From: JAWKZG01 sp041396125
GTDB lineage: Bacteria; Pseudomonadota; Gammaproteobacteria; Competibacterales; Competibacteraceae
NCBI GenBank assembly: GCA_041396125.1
Contig: JAWKZG010000017.1
Location: 58,289 to 122,288 of the forward strand
Length of the DNA: 64,000 bases
Reading direction: 5' to 3'
Below the pieces are notes generated by a model. The model made no database searches and was not told the origin of the DNA. It saw only the letters and a program-made list of their open reading frames with translations. Made by a program: the position numbers and the translations under genes. Positions 1 to 9,026 of this stretch are shown piece after piece; the stretch's first letter is position 1; the number at the start of each line of letters is the position of its first letter.

Positions 1-121
1 CCAGCGTAATCGTTACGGTTACCAGTTCGAAGTGGGTATGATCGCCGTGTTTGGCGTCGGTCAGCACCTCCGCCAGCGGTACTGCGTACAAACTGGTCTG
101 TATTTGCCTGATTTTATTCAC
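1..121 (-). CDS. Mandelate racemase/enolase-superfamily protein, N-terminal fragment
   Basis: Only the first 40 codons lie in the window; the gene runs off the left edge. It starts with GTG at 121, two bases after the stop of the LacI gene, and the purine-rich GAGGAGA just inside that gene's end serves as its ribosome binding site, so the two are translationally coupled. The visible peptide begins MNKIRQIQTSLYAVPLAEVL and continues with a DAKHGDHTHFE stretch, which resembles the N-terminal capping domain of mandelate racemase / muconate lactonizing enzymes that dehydrate or racemise acid sugars and hydroxy acids. The catalytic barrel is outside the window, so the substrate cannot be predicted. 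The family assignment rests on remembered similarity of a short segment. Confidence 0.6.
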   Translation of the reverse strand, partial: MNKIRQIQTSLYAVPLAEVLTDAKHGDHTHFELVTVTITL

Positions 122-123
122 GT

Positions 124-1221
124 TTAATGATCTCCTCGTTCACCATAACTATTCTGGTGTTGTGCTGCAAAATTTGTCGCAAAACTGCCGCAGGATTGTC
201 GGATAACCAGCTCCGGCTGGATGATAATGCGCTGTACCGGCAATTCCGGTTCGGCGATCCGGCGCAGCAGCAGTTGCGCCGCTTTTTCGCCTATCGCCGC
301 TTTATTGATACTGACCGTAGTCAATTGGGTATAGCCGCGGGACGCCTCTTCGATATCATCGCAACCGACCACAGCAATGTCCTGGCCGGGCCGCAAGCCC
401 ATGCGATGCAAACCAGACAAGGCACCCAGGGCAATCTGATCGGTAAAACACACCAGCGCCGTAGGCGGCGGCTGCCGCGCCAGCGCAATCGCAACCGCGG
501 CTTCACCGCCGTGTGGACTGATCGCACAATCGATAACCAGCGCCGGGTCTACCGCCAGCTCACCGGCCGCCATAGCCGCGTAAAAACCGGACCGACGGGC
601 CCGTGCAACAGTGTTATTCTGGCCCCCGCCCAGCATCCCGATCCGACGGTGGCCAAGCCCGATCAAATGCGCTGTCGCCTGCCGCAAACCGAGTTCGTCA
701 TCATTACCCACAAAATCGAGTGTTGCGCCGTCGATATCACGGGTCAGCAACACCGTTGGCAAATGCCAGTCAAATACCGGCCGCAACAAGGCCATATCGG
801 TTCCGATAGCAGGACACAGAATCAGGCCATCTGCCCGCCGCTCGACCAGCGCGGCAATAAAGTGCTGCTGCCGCTCGACGGATTCGTGGGTATTACAAAG
901 AAAAGACATCCTGTCATTGCTGCTCAGTACTGACTCAATCGCGGCGCACACCTCGGCAAAGTACGGATTGGTGAAATCATGCACTGCCAGTCCGACCGCC
1001 CGGGTCTCGCCCGTACTCAGACTGGCCGCCCCGCGATTATAGATGTAGCCGAGTTCGTCGATAGTTTGCAGGATTTTCTGGCGGGTTTTCAGCGCCACGC
1101 GGGGATCGCCATTGATCGCCAGAGACACCGTGGCTTTGGACACTCCCAGAGTTTTAGCAACGTCCTGCAAAGTGATATTGCGCGTTTTTATCTTGTTATC
1201 GACTGTGTCTTTGCGCTTCAT
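124..1221 (-). CDS. LacI-family transcriptional regulator
   Basis: A 365-residue repressor of the LacI/GalR family. Residues about 16-65 form the helix-turn-helix (ITLQDVAKTLGVSKATVSLA) and hinge helix region; the rest is a periplasmic-binding-protein-like effector domain with the usual GLAVHDFTNPYFAE opening and a C-terminal VVGCDDIEEA segment. The length is normal. A GGGAG-type ribosome binding site precedes the ATG. It is followed after 2 bases by the enolase-superfamily gene, so it probably controls that gene and itself. A perfect 14-bp palindrome with the central CG typical of LacI operators lies 57 bp upstream of its start (1278-1291). The inducer is unknown; the neighbourhood suggests a sugar or sugar acid. 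Confidence 0.93.
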   Translation of the reverse strand: MKRKDTVDNKIKTRNITLQDVAKTLGVSKATVSLAINGDPRVALKTRQKILQTIDELGYIYNRGAASLSTGETRAVGLAVHDFTNPYFAEVCAAIESVLSSNDRMSFLCNTHESVERQQHFIAALVERRADGLILCPAIGTDMALLRPVFDWHLPTVLLTRDIDGATLDFVGNDDELGLRQATAHLIGLGHRRIGMLGGGQNNTVARARRSGFYAAMAAGELAVDPALVIDCAISPHGGEAAVAIALARQPPPTALVCFTDQIALGALSGLHRMGLRPGQDIAVVGCDDIEEASRGYTQLTTVSINKAAIGEKAAQLLLRRIAEPELPVQRIIIQPELVIRQSCGSFATNFAAQHQNSYGERGDH

Positions 1222-1277
1222 TGGACGCCGCTCCCGCCAGATGCTTAACCGCGTTGCAAAAAAGCCTGCAAAAAAAA

Positions 1278-1291
1278 TTAAACCGGTTTAA
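1278..1291. promoter_or_regulatory. Putative LacI-family operator (TTAAACCGGTTTAA)
   Basis: A perfect 14-bp palindrome, TTAAACCGGTTTAA, with the central CpG step that LacI-family dimers intercalate. It lies upstream of the regulator at 124-1221 in an A/T-rich stretch, so autoregulation is likely. The palindrome is seen directly; its use as an operator is inferred. Confidence 0.6.
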
Positions 1292-1403
1292 ATTAAATTT
1301 AAAAAAAACCGCGCACGAAGTCAAGATTTTACTGAAAGCCGGCCGGGCCACGACATCAACACCAGGATAAACCCCTCATGCATGCCCTATCAGCTGAACG
1401 TAC

Positions 1404-2429
1404 TCAGCTCATGTTATCGCGCAAAAAGATATCGATCCGGATCCGCTCGCGTTCGGTGTATATTTTTTCACCGTCGATCAAGGCCTTTATAACGCGAATT
1501 GCGCTGCGCGCTTCATGCCCGGTGTCCTGATTAATCACCGCCGCAAAAACCCCATCCAGCAAGGCCGTGCGGGCATGCTCTGTTAACTCGTGGGCGATTA
1601 CCGTTACCGCATCCGCGCCGGGATGTTGCTGGATACTGTTGATCACGCCCCTGTTGCCCGCACCGAGGCTGTAAATACCGACAATACCGGGTTCGGTCTC
1701 CAGCCGCGCGCTGAGCAGTGACTCCGTCAGATCCTTGTCATCCCGCCCTTCAATAATCTCCAGCAATTCCAGTTGCGGATATTCCATTCGCATGACCTGT
1801 TCAAAACCAAAGCGCCGTTCCGCGTGATCGCGCAATACCATCGACCCGGCGACAATCTGGATTTTACCGGGCTGGTGGCGTAAAAACCGGCCGAGAAGAC
1901 TTGCCGCAGTACGCCCTGCCGCGACATTGTCAATGCCAATAAAATGCGAGCGGCGGGAATTTGGCAAATCAGATACCAGGGTTACGACAGCAACGCCGCG
2001 TGCAACCAGCCGGTCTATCGCGATGCGCACCATGGGTGCATCGGTAGCCACCAGCGCCACGCCCTGGCAGGTGTCCGGTTCCAGGGCATTAAGCGCCTCA
2101 GCCAGAGCACGCTCATCAAAAGGCGGGACGGTTATCAGATCGATCTCGGTGTGCAAAGCCTCGGGCCCCTGGGCCGCGTGCCGAATGGCCTGCTCCAGGC
2201 CGCGCATAAACGCATTGCTGCCAGCCGGCAAAATAAACCGGAGGCGATAACTTTTGCTGGCACTATCCGCCCCCGACGTCTGACGATAACCCAGTTTGTT
2301 TGCCGCTGCCGCAACCCGGTCAATGGTTGCTGCACGGACACCGGCACGACGATTCAGCGCCCGGTCGACGGTTGCAATGCTGACCCCGGCCTCTGCGGCG
2401 ACATCACGGACAGTCGCTTTTTTCTTCAT
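1404..2429 (-). CDS. LacI-family transcriptional regulator (divergent to xylF-like operon)
   Basis: A LacI/GalR-family regulator of about 341 residues. The start chosen is the ATG at 2429, giving MKKKATVRDVAAEAGVSIAT; the reading frame is open further upstream (to 2459), but ten extra residues before the helix-turn-helix would be unusual. HTH residues are about 4-24 and the hinge helix about 47-56. The effector domain has the sugar-binding-protein fold signature (IVGIYSLGAGNRGVINSI near residue 230). It is divergent from the xylFHG-like operon across a 500-bp A/T-rich region containing repeated ACATCATT elements, so it is the best candidate for that operon's regulator. The effector is not known. 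Confidence 0.92.
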   Translation of the reverse strand: MKKKATVRDVAAEAGVSIATVDRALNRRAGVRAATIDRVAAAANKLGYRQTSGADSASKSYRLRFILPAGSNAFMRGLEQAIRHAAQGPEALHTEIDLITVPPFDERALAEALNALEPDTCQGVALVATDAPMVRIAIDRLVARGVAVVTLVSDLPNSRRSHFIGIDNVAAGRTAASLLGRFLRHQPGKIQIVAGSMVLRDHAERRFGFEQVMRMEYPQLELLEIIEGRDDKDLTESLLSARLETEPGIVGIYSLGAGNRGVINSIQQHPGADAVTVIAHELTEHARTALLDGVFAAVINQDTGHEARSAIRVIKALIDGEKIYTERERIRIDIFLRDNMS

Positions 2430-2485
2430 GAATACTGCACGTCTCCGGCCTTTAAGCATGGATTGATCAGCGCATGGTAATCAGC

Positions 2486-2529
2486 AAAATGATGTTGGTC
2501 AATCATACCGTTATTTTTTACATCATTTT
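2486..2529. promoter_or_regulatory. Inverted repeat and ACATCATT elements in divergent control region
   Basis: The 516-bp gap between the LacI gene and xylF (2430-2945) holds no gene. Its middle part (about 2500-2765) is extremely A/T-rich compared with flanking DNA. AAAATGATGT (2486-2495) and ACATCATTTT (2520-2529) form a perfect 10-bp inverted repeat with a 24-bp spacer, and further copies of ACATCA occur at 2558, AACATCATTAA at 2583 and ACATCATC at 2701. These repeated elements are plausible binding sites for the divergent regulator. I could not assign a definite -35/-10 pair. A strong GAGGAG ribosome binding site precedes xylF at about 2931. Confidence 0.45.
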
Positions 2530-2945
2530 TTTGCACTCATAAATCATGCTTATACTACATCAACCCACCATAAAAAAGTTTTAACATCATTAACAAAAAT
2601 CATATAAAATTTATAGAGTGCTTATTTAACTATAAAAATTGATTTTATATTTGATAAATTACAAGCAACAAGCTATTTTTCAGCAGCAGAATAAAACCAT
2701 ACATCATCTTTAAAAAAAACCTCATATTTTTGATTTTTTATCTCAAAAAAATGATTGATTTATACCCCGATATACGCCATTATCAACCCGCTCGCTGCCC
2801 ATGCAGGGCTGCTTCAGTGCTCTTGCTGAAGTACTGTTACTGAACCCGTGTACCGAGTTCGACCAGGTAGCAAGCCACCCATCCGCGCATTGATTGCTCG
2901 CAGTGGGTTTTCAACATCCAAATGGCAGGTGAGGAGTAAACCGAA

Positions 2946-3983
2946 ATGAAGAATGTTTTAGGCGCAGCCGTAGCAGCCACGCTATTTTCGCTTTCGATCA
3001 GCACGGCAATAGCCGAAGTCACCGTCGGCGTTTCCTGGTCAAATTTCCAGGAAGAGCGCTGGAAAACCGATGAGGCAGCCATCAAAAGCGCCCTGGAAGC
3101 GCTGGGTGCGACCTATCTGTCGGCAGATGCCCAATCCTCCGCCGCTAAACAGCTCACGGATGTCGAATCCCTGATTGCCAATGGTGCCGATGCACTGATC
3201 ATTCTGGCGCAGGATTCCGATGCCATCGGTCCAGCCGTGCAGGCGGCCGTCGATGAAGGCATCCCGGTCGTCGGCTATGATCGCCTGATTGAAAATCCGG
3301 CTGCGTTCTATCTAACCTTTGATAATAAAGAAGTGGGCCGACTGCAGGCACAGGCGGTATTCGCCGCTCAGCCCGAAGGCAATTACGTGTTTATTAAAGG
3401 CTCAGCGGCTGATCCGAATGCCGATTTCCTGCACTCCGGTCAGCTTGAAGTGCTGCAGGCGGCACTGGACAGCGGTGCGATCAAAAATGTCGGCGAAGCT
3501 TATACCGACGGCTGGTTGCCGGCCAATGCGCAGCGCAATATGGAGCAGTTCCTCACCGCCAACGACAATAATATCGATGCGGTTGTCGCCTCCAATGACG
3601 GCACTGCCGGAGGGGTTATTGCCGCCTTGGCCTCACAGGGTCTGGCCGGGGAAGTACCGGTTTCCGGTCAGGACGGCGATACCGCAGCCCTGAACCGGGT
3701 GGCTCTAGGCACCCAAACCGTATCGGTCTGGAAAGACGCCCGTGATCTGGGCAAGGCAGCCGCAGAGATCGCTGTCAAAATGGCTGAAGGCACAGCAATG
3801 TCGGATATCGAGGGCGCGGTGATGTTCGATGGCGGCCCGAAAGGGGTGACAATGAATGCGGTATTCCTCAAACCTGTGCCGATTACGCGGGATAACCTGA
3901 ACCTCGTCATCGACGCCGGCTGGGTCAGTAAAGACGTGGTGTGTCAGGGTGTTGCAGCCGGCACCGTCGACGTCTGCGACTGA
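2946..3983 (+). CDS. xylF: XylF-like sugar ABC transporter substrate-binding protein
   Basis: Periplasmic sugar-binding protein of 345 residues. A signal peptide (about residues 1-22, ending STAIA) precedes the mature protein. The sequence follows the D-xylose-binding protein XylF closely: VGVSWSNFQEERW at the start of the mature protein, YDRLI and FDNKEVGRLQA in the middle, DGWLPANAQRNME, and VVASNDGTAGGVIAAL plus SGQDGD in the second lobe. It delivers pentose to the XylH permease. It is the first gene of a xylF-xylH-xylG operon, with a GAGGAG ribosome binding site 9-10 bases upstream. Two C-terminal cysteines (VCQGVAAGTVDVC) are an addition not expected in E. coli XylF. Xylose is likely but not proven as substrate. 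Confidence 0.92.
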   Translation: MKNVLGAAVAATLFSLSISTAIAEVTVGVSWSNFQEERWKTDEAAIKSALEALGATYLSADAQSSAAKQLTDVESLIANGADALIILAQDSDAIGPAVQAAVDEGIPVVGYDRLIENPAAFYLTFDNKEVGRLQAQAVFAAQPEGNYVFIKGSAADPNADFLHSGQLEVLQAALDSGAIKNVGEAYTDGWLPANAQRNMEQFLTANDNNIDAVVASNDGTAGGVIAALASQGLAGEVPVSGQDGDTAALNRVALGTQTVSVWKDARDLGKAAAEIAVKMAEGTAMSDIEGAVMFDGGPKGVTMNAVFLKPVPITRDNLNLVIDAGWVSKDVVCQGVAAGTVDVCD

Positions 3984-4069
3984 ACAGTGTCAGTGGCCAT
4001 CCCGTCCTGTCCCGACTCTGGGATAACGGGATGGCCCGCACTGCATTTGTAGCTTCGGAGCCTGCACGC

Positions 4070-5347
4070 ATGGCAGAACCTAAAGCCGGTCTCATGACGC
4101 GCTTTTTGAAAGCGACCGAGATCGATTCAAGAATGCTGGGAATGATCGCCGCGCTTGCCATCATCTGGATCGGCTTTCATATCGCTTCCGGCGGCGTTTT
4201 CCTGACGCCCCGCAATTTGTGGAACCTCAGTGTACAAACCTCCTCGATAGCGGTCATGTCAACCGGCATGGTACTGGTCATCGTGACCCGTCATATCGAT
4301 CTCTCGGTCGGCTCGGTACTGGGCTTTGTCGGCATGATCATGGGCGTGATGCAAGCCGAGCTGCTGACCCAGTGGCTGGGCTATAACAGCGGTTTTACCT
4401 GGTGGCTGACCCTGGCTATTGGCCTGTTGCTCGGTGCCGCTATCGGCGCACTGCACGGTTATGTGATCGCCTATCTCGGAGTACCAGCGTTTATCGTCAC
4501 ACTGGGCGGACTGCTGGCCTGGCGGGGTGCCGCCTGGTGGGTCACTTCCGGGCGTACCGTAGCACCGATGGATGATAACTTCAGACTGCTTGGTGGTGGC
4601 ACAACTGGCGCGATCGGCGCGACCTGGACCTGGATTATTGCCGCTGTTATCTGCCTGTTTATCATCATTGCTATTGTCAATGGCCGCCGTCAGCGGACCC
4701 GGTTTAACTTCCCGCTGCGCCCGCTCTGGGCAGAAGCAGTACTGCTACTGCTGGGCTGCGGGCTGGCACTCGGCGCAGCAGTTGTGGCCAATGCCTATTA
4801 TTGGCCCAAACGGGTTGCCGAACGCTATGCCGAAGCCCATGGCCTGCTTATTCCGGATGGTGGTCTGGCGATTTCACACGGCTTTGCCATCCCGGTCCTG
4901 ATCGCCCTGGCCGTGGGTGCCGCCATGTCTTTTCTGGCTCGGCGCACCCGCTTTGGCCGCTATGTGTTTTCCATTGGCGGTAATCCGGAAGCGGCCAGTC
5001 TGGCCGGCGTGGACACCCGCAAAGTCACGCTGAAAATCTTTATGCTGCTGGGCGCACTCTGTGCTATCAGCGCAGCCATCTCGACCGCCCGGCTCAATGC
5101 CGCCACCAATTCGCTGGGCCAGCTCGACGAACTGTACGTGATTGCCGCTGCCGTTATCGGCGGCACCTCACTGGCAGGCGGTGTGGGCACTATCGCCGGA
5201 GCGATGCTCGGCGCGGTCGTCATGCAATCGCTGCAGTCGGGCATGGTCTTGATGGGAATGGATTCGCCGTTACAGAATATCGTGGTTGGTATCGTGCTGG
5301 TGTTTGCCGTCTGGGTCGATACCGTCTATCGCAGGAGAGCCGCCTGA
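4070..5347 (+). CDS. xylH: XylH-like sugar ABC transporter permease
   Basis: Inner-membrane permease of the ribose/xylose ABC family, about 425 residues with roughly ten hydrophobic segments. The start at 4070 (MAEPKAGL) has GGAG nine bases upstream; an ATG at 4031 is the alternative, and the frame is open to 3941, overlapping xylF, which is unlikely to be used. Family motifs include VMSTGMVLVIVTRHIDLSVG early, GVPAFIVTLGGL, the cytoplasmic loop GGNPEAASLAGVD and the C-terminal GGTSLAGGVGTI. The segment around residues 165-235 forms the extra loop found in XylH permeases. Its stop overlaps the ATPase start by one base (TGATG), which indicates translational coupling. Confidence 0.9.
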   Translation: MAEPKAGLMTRFLKATEIDSRMLGMIAALAIIWIGFHIASGGVFLTPRNLWNLSVQTSSIAVMSTGMVLVIVTRHIDLSVGSVLGFVGMIMGVMQAELLTQWLGYNSGFTWWLTLAIGLLLGAAIGALHGYVIAYLGVPAFIVTLGGLLAWRGAAWWVTSGRTVAPMDDNFRLLGGGTTGAIGATWTWIIAAVICLFIIIAIVNGRRQRTRFNFPLRPLWAEAVLLLLGCGLALGAAVVANAYYWPKRVAERYAEAHGLLIPDGGLAISHGFAIPVLIALAVGAAMSFLARRTRFGRYVFSIGGNPEAASLAGVDTRKVTLKIFMLLGALCAISAAISTARLNAATNSLGQLDELYVIAAAVIGGTSLAGGVGTIAGAMLGAVVMQSLQSGMVLMGMDSPLQNIVVGIVLVFAVWVDTVYRRRAA

Positions 5348-6159
5348 TGACAACGCCCCTGGTGGAAATGAAAAATATCTCGATCGCGTTTGGCGGTATC
5401 CATGCCGTGGAAGACGTATCGATTGATTTGTATCCAGGCGAAGTGGTCGGTCTGCTGGGGCATAATGGCGCCGGCAAATCGACCCTGATTAAAATTCTCT
5501 CGGGAGCTTACCAGCGCAGCGCCGGGGAAATCTGGATTGATGGCCAGAAAGCCATCATTGACAACCCACGCGACGCTAAAGCCTATGGTATCGAGACTAT
5601 CTATCAGACGCTGGCACTGGCGGACAATGTTGATGCCGCCGCCAATCTGTTTCTCGGCCGGGAATTATTGTCACGCTGGGGCACCCTCGACGATGCGGCC
5701 ATGGAAGCCGCCACCCGCGAGGTCATGGGACGCCTGAACCCTAATTTTCGCCGTTTCAAAGAACCGGTCAAAGCGCTCTCCGGCGGTCAGCGACAATCCG
5801 TCGCCATTGCCCGGGCAATTCTGTTCAATGCCCGTATCCTGATCATGGATGAGCCGACCGCAGCACTGGGGCCGCAGGAAACCGCCCAGGTGGCCGAGCT
5901 CATCCAGCAACTGAAAGATCAGGGCATCGGCATTTTTCTGATTTCCCACGATATTCACGATGTATTCGATCTGGCGGACCGGGTCAGCGTCATGAAAAAC
6001 GGCAGACTTGTCGGCCACGCACCCGTGGATCAGGTGAGCAAAGACGAAGTGCTGGGGATGATCATACTCGGCAAATGTCCAGCCGGCGCAACCCCGGGTT
6101 CCGGTGCCATGCCGGAAGAATCGCCCGAGTCGCCCGTAGTGTTAAAAACTCCGGTGTAA
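5347..6159 (+). CDS. Sugar ABC transporter ATP-binding protein, single-domain XylG type
   Basis: ATPase of 270 residues with Walker A GHNGAGKST (about 38-46), Q-loop IYQTLA, signature ALSGGQRQSVAIARA, Walker B ILIMDEPTAAL and switch histidine LISHD. It is one ABC domain, whereas E. coli XylG and RbsA carry two domains in about 500 residues, so the working transporter probably uses a homodimer. Such short XylG proteins are known in other proteobacteria. The last 30 residues are proline- and serine-rich and atypical. It overlaps xylH by one base and ends the operon, facing the convergent cls gene 17 bases away. Confidence 0.9.
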   Translation: MTTPLVEMKNISIAFGGIHAVEDVSIDLYPGEVVGLLGHNGAGKSTLIKILSGAYQRSAGEIWIDGQKAIIDNPRDAKAYGIETIYQTLALADNVDAAANLFLGRELLSRWGTLDDAAMEAATREVMGRLNPNFRRFKEPVKALSGGQRQSVAIARAILFNARILIMDEPTAALGPQETAQVAELIQQLKDQGIGIFLISHDIHDVFDLADRVSVMKNGRLVGHAPVDQVSKDEVLGMIILGKCPAGATPGSGAMPEESPESPVVLKTPV

Positions 6160-6176
6160 AAACTGCGGCTTAAACA

Positions 6177-7595
6177 TCACATATACGGTGCAAACAGTGC
6201 CATGCTGGCATCACGGGCGCGCTGCCAGACGGTGCGCTGCAACACATCCTGCATGGTCGCCTCGCGGGAGCGGGCCAGCGCCTGTTCAAAATGCGCGTGC
6301 AGCTTTTGACTCAGGCTGTGTTCGAAAATTTCCACGCCCAGCTCGAAATTCAGCCGCAGACTGCGCGCATCCAGATTGGCCGAACCGATCAGGCAATAAT
6401 CATTGTCAACCAACAACAGTTTGGAATGCACAAAAGGCGGCGGCTGATAAAATACCCGTACCCCCCAGTGCAATAATTCCCCCAGCATATGCTGACTGGC
6501 CCAGTGTACAAACGGCAGATTGTTCTGCCCCGGCAACACGATCCTGACTTCCACCCCGCGCAGCACCGCCGCCCGCAAGGCAGCAGCCAGCTCACGCTCA
6601 GGCAGAAAATACGGTGTCATGATCGAGATACGCTGCTGCGCGCTGCTGATCACCCCGAGATACAGCATAACCAGGCGGTCCATGTCCTCATTCGGGCCGT
6701 CGCTGATCAGCCGGCATTGCGCGCCCTGCGACTCCAGCGGCACAGCGCGAGGCTCGCTGGCAGCCACAGTTTCACCGGTCAGAAAACGCCAGTCCTCCAG
6801 AAACAGGCGATTCAGATCTTTGGCAATCGACCCCTGCAGACGGAAATGAATATCAGCTACCCGCTTTTTGCTGGACGTATCCTGTACCAGATGACGGCTG
6901 CCAATATTGGCACCACCGGTAAACCCGATCTGCTCATCCACTACCAGAATCTTGCGGTGACTGCGTAAATTTATGCTCAGACTGGGCGGCAACAGACGCA
7001 CCGGCATGAACTGGGCTACCGGCACCCCGGCCCGGCGCAGCAGTTTTGACGCCCGCGGCCAGGAATAACATTCACCGACGCCATCCACAATCACCCGTAC
7101 CGCCACACCAGCGCGAACCCGTTCCTGCAACAGGGCGATGAACTCGCGCCCGACCTGATCGGTATCGAAGATATAACTGGCCAGATGAATACTGTGCCGG
7201 GCCTGTTTGATGGCTGTCTGCATAGCGGGATAAATCTGTTCGCCATTGCATAGCATCTGTACCGCATTACCTGCCCGTGGCGGTTGCCCGGTAATGCAAT
7301 ACCCGACATTGACGATGCCCTGATACTGGCCGGTGACAGACGCGGCGGTCTCGCCTAATTCATAGGCGATCAGCTGGCTGCGATGGGCCGGAGGTTTCAG
7401 CTCACGCGCTCGCGTGTGAACCCGGTTGACGCCAAACACCGCATAAATCAGCGGGCCGACCAGTGGGAAAACCAGACAAAAGCCGATCCAGCCCAGCGCT
7501 GAGCGCGAATCACGCTTGTATAGCAGCGCATGAAAAACCGCCGCCGGTCCAATCACCGCATGAATCAGCAAGACCAGCAAGCCTTCCAGGCTCAC
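6177..7595 (-). CDS. cls: Cardiolipin synthase (phospholipase D family)
   Basis: A 472-residue membrane enzyme that makes cardiolipin by phosphatidyl transfer between two phosphatidylglycerols. Two N-terminal membrane segments (about 3-22 and 35-56) precede two phospholipase D domains. Both HKD motifs are intact: HRKILVVD starting at residue 213 followed by GFTGGANIG, and HSKLLLVD starting at residue 390 followed by LIGSANLDARS. Length and order match ClsA-type enzymes. The gene stands alone, convergent with the sugar operon and in the same direction as the amidase gene behind it (7645-8871). Confidence 0.93.
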   Translation of the reverse strand: MSLEGLLVLLIHAVIGPAAVFHALLYKRDSRSALGWIGFCLVFPLVGPLIYAVFGVNRVHTRARELKPPAHRSQLIAYELGETAASVTGQYQGIVNVGYCITGQPPRAGNAVQMLCNGEQIYPAMQTAIKQARHSIHLASYIFDTDQVGREFIALLQERVRAGVAVRVIVDGVGECYSWPRASKLLRRAGVPVAQFMPVRLLPPSLSINLRSHRKILVVDEQIGFTGGANIGSRHLVQDTSSKKRVADIHFRLQGSIAKDLNRLFLEDWRFLTGETVAASEPRAVPLESQGAQCRLISDGPNEDMDRLVMLYLGVISSAQQRISIMTPYFLPERELAAALRAAVLRGVEVRIVLPGQNNLPFVHWASQHMLGELLHWGVRVFYQPPPFVHSKLLLVDNDYCLIGSANLDARSLRLNFELGVEIFEHSLSQKLHAHFEQALARSREATMQDVLQRTVWQRARDASMALFAPYM

Positions 7596-7644
7596 GGCGA
7601 CAAAGGCTCACAACGGTGGTCAAAACGACCATAACACACGGATT

Positions 7645-8871
7645 TCAGGCCTTCTGCGCCAAAATGGAAGCGGCGGCGTTTGCCAGTACCTGACAACCTG
7701 CCACCAGATCGTCCTCGGCCGTATCCTCGGCAAAATCATGGCTGATCCCGTTGATACTGGGCACAAATAGCATGCCTGCCGGCATTACCCGCGCCAGAAA
7801 CATAGCGTCGTGAATGGCCGCACTGGGCATCCGCTGCCAGCGTTCGGGCACGGTTTGAGCGGCAGCACGAGCCAAATGCTCTTGTAAAACGGGGTCCATA
7901 TCGGCCGGTGCGATCGGCGCGCCGGCGGGTTCGATACTGACGGTCACCGGTCCGGCGCTGTTCATCTCGGCAACCAACTGGCGGGCGATCTGCTCAAACG
8001 CCTCCAAACGGGATAGCTCGGGATCACGGAATTGCAGATGCAGTTCGGCCCGCCCCGGAATAATGCTCGGCGCGCCGGGATCAAAACTGATCTGGCCGAT
8101 CGTCCAGACTGTGCGCGGGCCGGTATTCTGCTGATAAAGCTGATCGATACGATAGGCGAATTCCACTGCGGCCCGGCCAGCATCGCGGCGCTTGATCATC
8201 GGCGTGGTACCGGCGTGATTCTGCTGACCACTAAAGCGCACCGTAAAATTGCGACTGCCCACAATGGCGGTCACCACGCCGACTTGCTGCTGGGCCTCTT
8301 CCAGATACCCACCCTGTTCAATATGGGCTTCCAGATAGCCCAGATAACGCCCCGGTTCGGCGCGCGCGGCAACTCCGTTCAGATCATTGCGGCGCAAGGC
8401 GTCACGCAGGGTTTCACCGCTTTGATTGGCCGCAGCATCGATGTCGGACTCGTCCAGCAAACCGCAAAAAGCAAGACTGCCCAGACAACTGAGATAAGCC
8501 CCCTCCTCGTCGATCCAGGCAATGGCATCCACCGCCTGCGTCCGGGTACTGGCATCTTCAGCCAGGGCGCGCGCCACTTCCAGACCGCAGATCACCCCGA
8601 ACGCACCATCCAGCCAGCCACCGCGCGGCTGAGTGTCGGAATGCGAACCAATTAGCAGAGCCGGCCCCGGTTGGCGGGAGCGCCCCAGCACATTACCCAC
8701 GCCATCAATAGCAGCCTCCAGGCCGGCCTCCTGCATACGCCTGCGTAACCAGCGGCGAGCGTCCATATCAGCTGCAGACAGGGCTGGCCGCACGACGCCG
8801 GGATCGTGCCGACCAAACCCGCGCAAGGTGTGTAAATCGTCTAAAAAGCGTGTTGGATTAATGCTCGGCAT
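7645..8871 (-). CDS. Zn-dependent hydantoinase/carbamoylase-family amidase (M20 fold)
   Basis: A 408-residue enzyme of the N-carbamoyl-L-amino acid hydrolase / beta-ureidopropionase / allantoate amidohydrolase family. It shows the two-metal signature: GSHSDTQPRGGWLDGAFG (His and Asp ligands near residues 77-88), DEEGAYL (general base and metal Glu near 122), and the C-terminal SGAxHDA-like AIHDAMFLARVMPAGMLFVP with the metal His. The dimerisation-domain motif NFTVRFSGQQNHAGTTPM is present. The reaction is hydrolysis of a carbamoyl or ureido bond with release of ammonia and CO2; the exact substrate cannot be read from sequence. No pyrimidine or purine catabolic genes are adjacent. Confidence 0.9.
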   Translation of the reverse strand: MPSINPTRFLDDLHTLRGFGRHDPGVVRPALSAADMDARRWLRRRMQEAGLEAAIDGVGNVLGRSRQPGPALLIGSHSDTQPRGGWLDGAFGVICGLEVARALAEDASTRTQAVDAIAWIDEEGAYLSCLGSLAFCGLLDESDIDAAANQSGETLRDALRRNDLNGVAARAEPGRYLGYLEAHIEQGGYLEEAQQQVGVVTAIVGSRNFTVRFSGQQNHAGTTPMIKRRDAGRAAVEFAYRIDQLYQQNTGPRTVWTIGQISFDPGAPSIIPGRAELHLQFRDPELSRLEAFEQIARQLVAEMNSAGPVTVSIEPAGAPIAPADMDPVLQEHLARAAAQTVPERWQRMPSAAIHDAMFLARVMPAGMLFVPSINGISHDFAEDTAEDDLVAGCQVLANAAASILAQKA

Positions 8872-9026
8872 AGCGGCAGAGCCCTCCTGTCAGTATGATT
8901 GTTAAGATTACAGGCCAAGAGGCTACCACATGCACGATGATTCTTTGCACTGGCGTCGCGTTCAGGCTGTTGCCCGATTGTTGCCCGACGGCTTTTTAGC
9001 CAGCCGATAACCGGCCTCTGATACTG

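Noticed and set aside
6160..6176. Terminator between the convergent xylG-like and cls genes
   Set aside because: Only 17 bases, with no stem-loop or T-run visible.
8930..9010. A 26-residue plus-strand frame (MHDDSLHWRRVQAVARLLPD)
   Set aside because: It has AAGAGG upstream, but is too short and unrecognised; it may be a leader peptide, yet nothing decides this.
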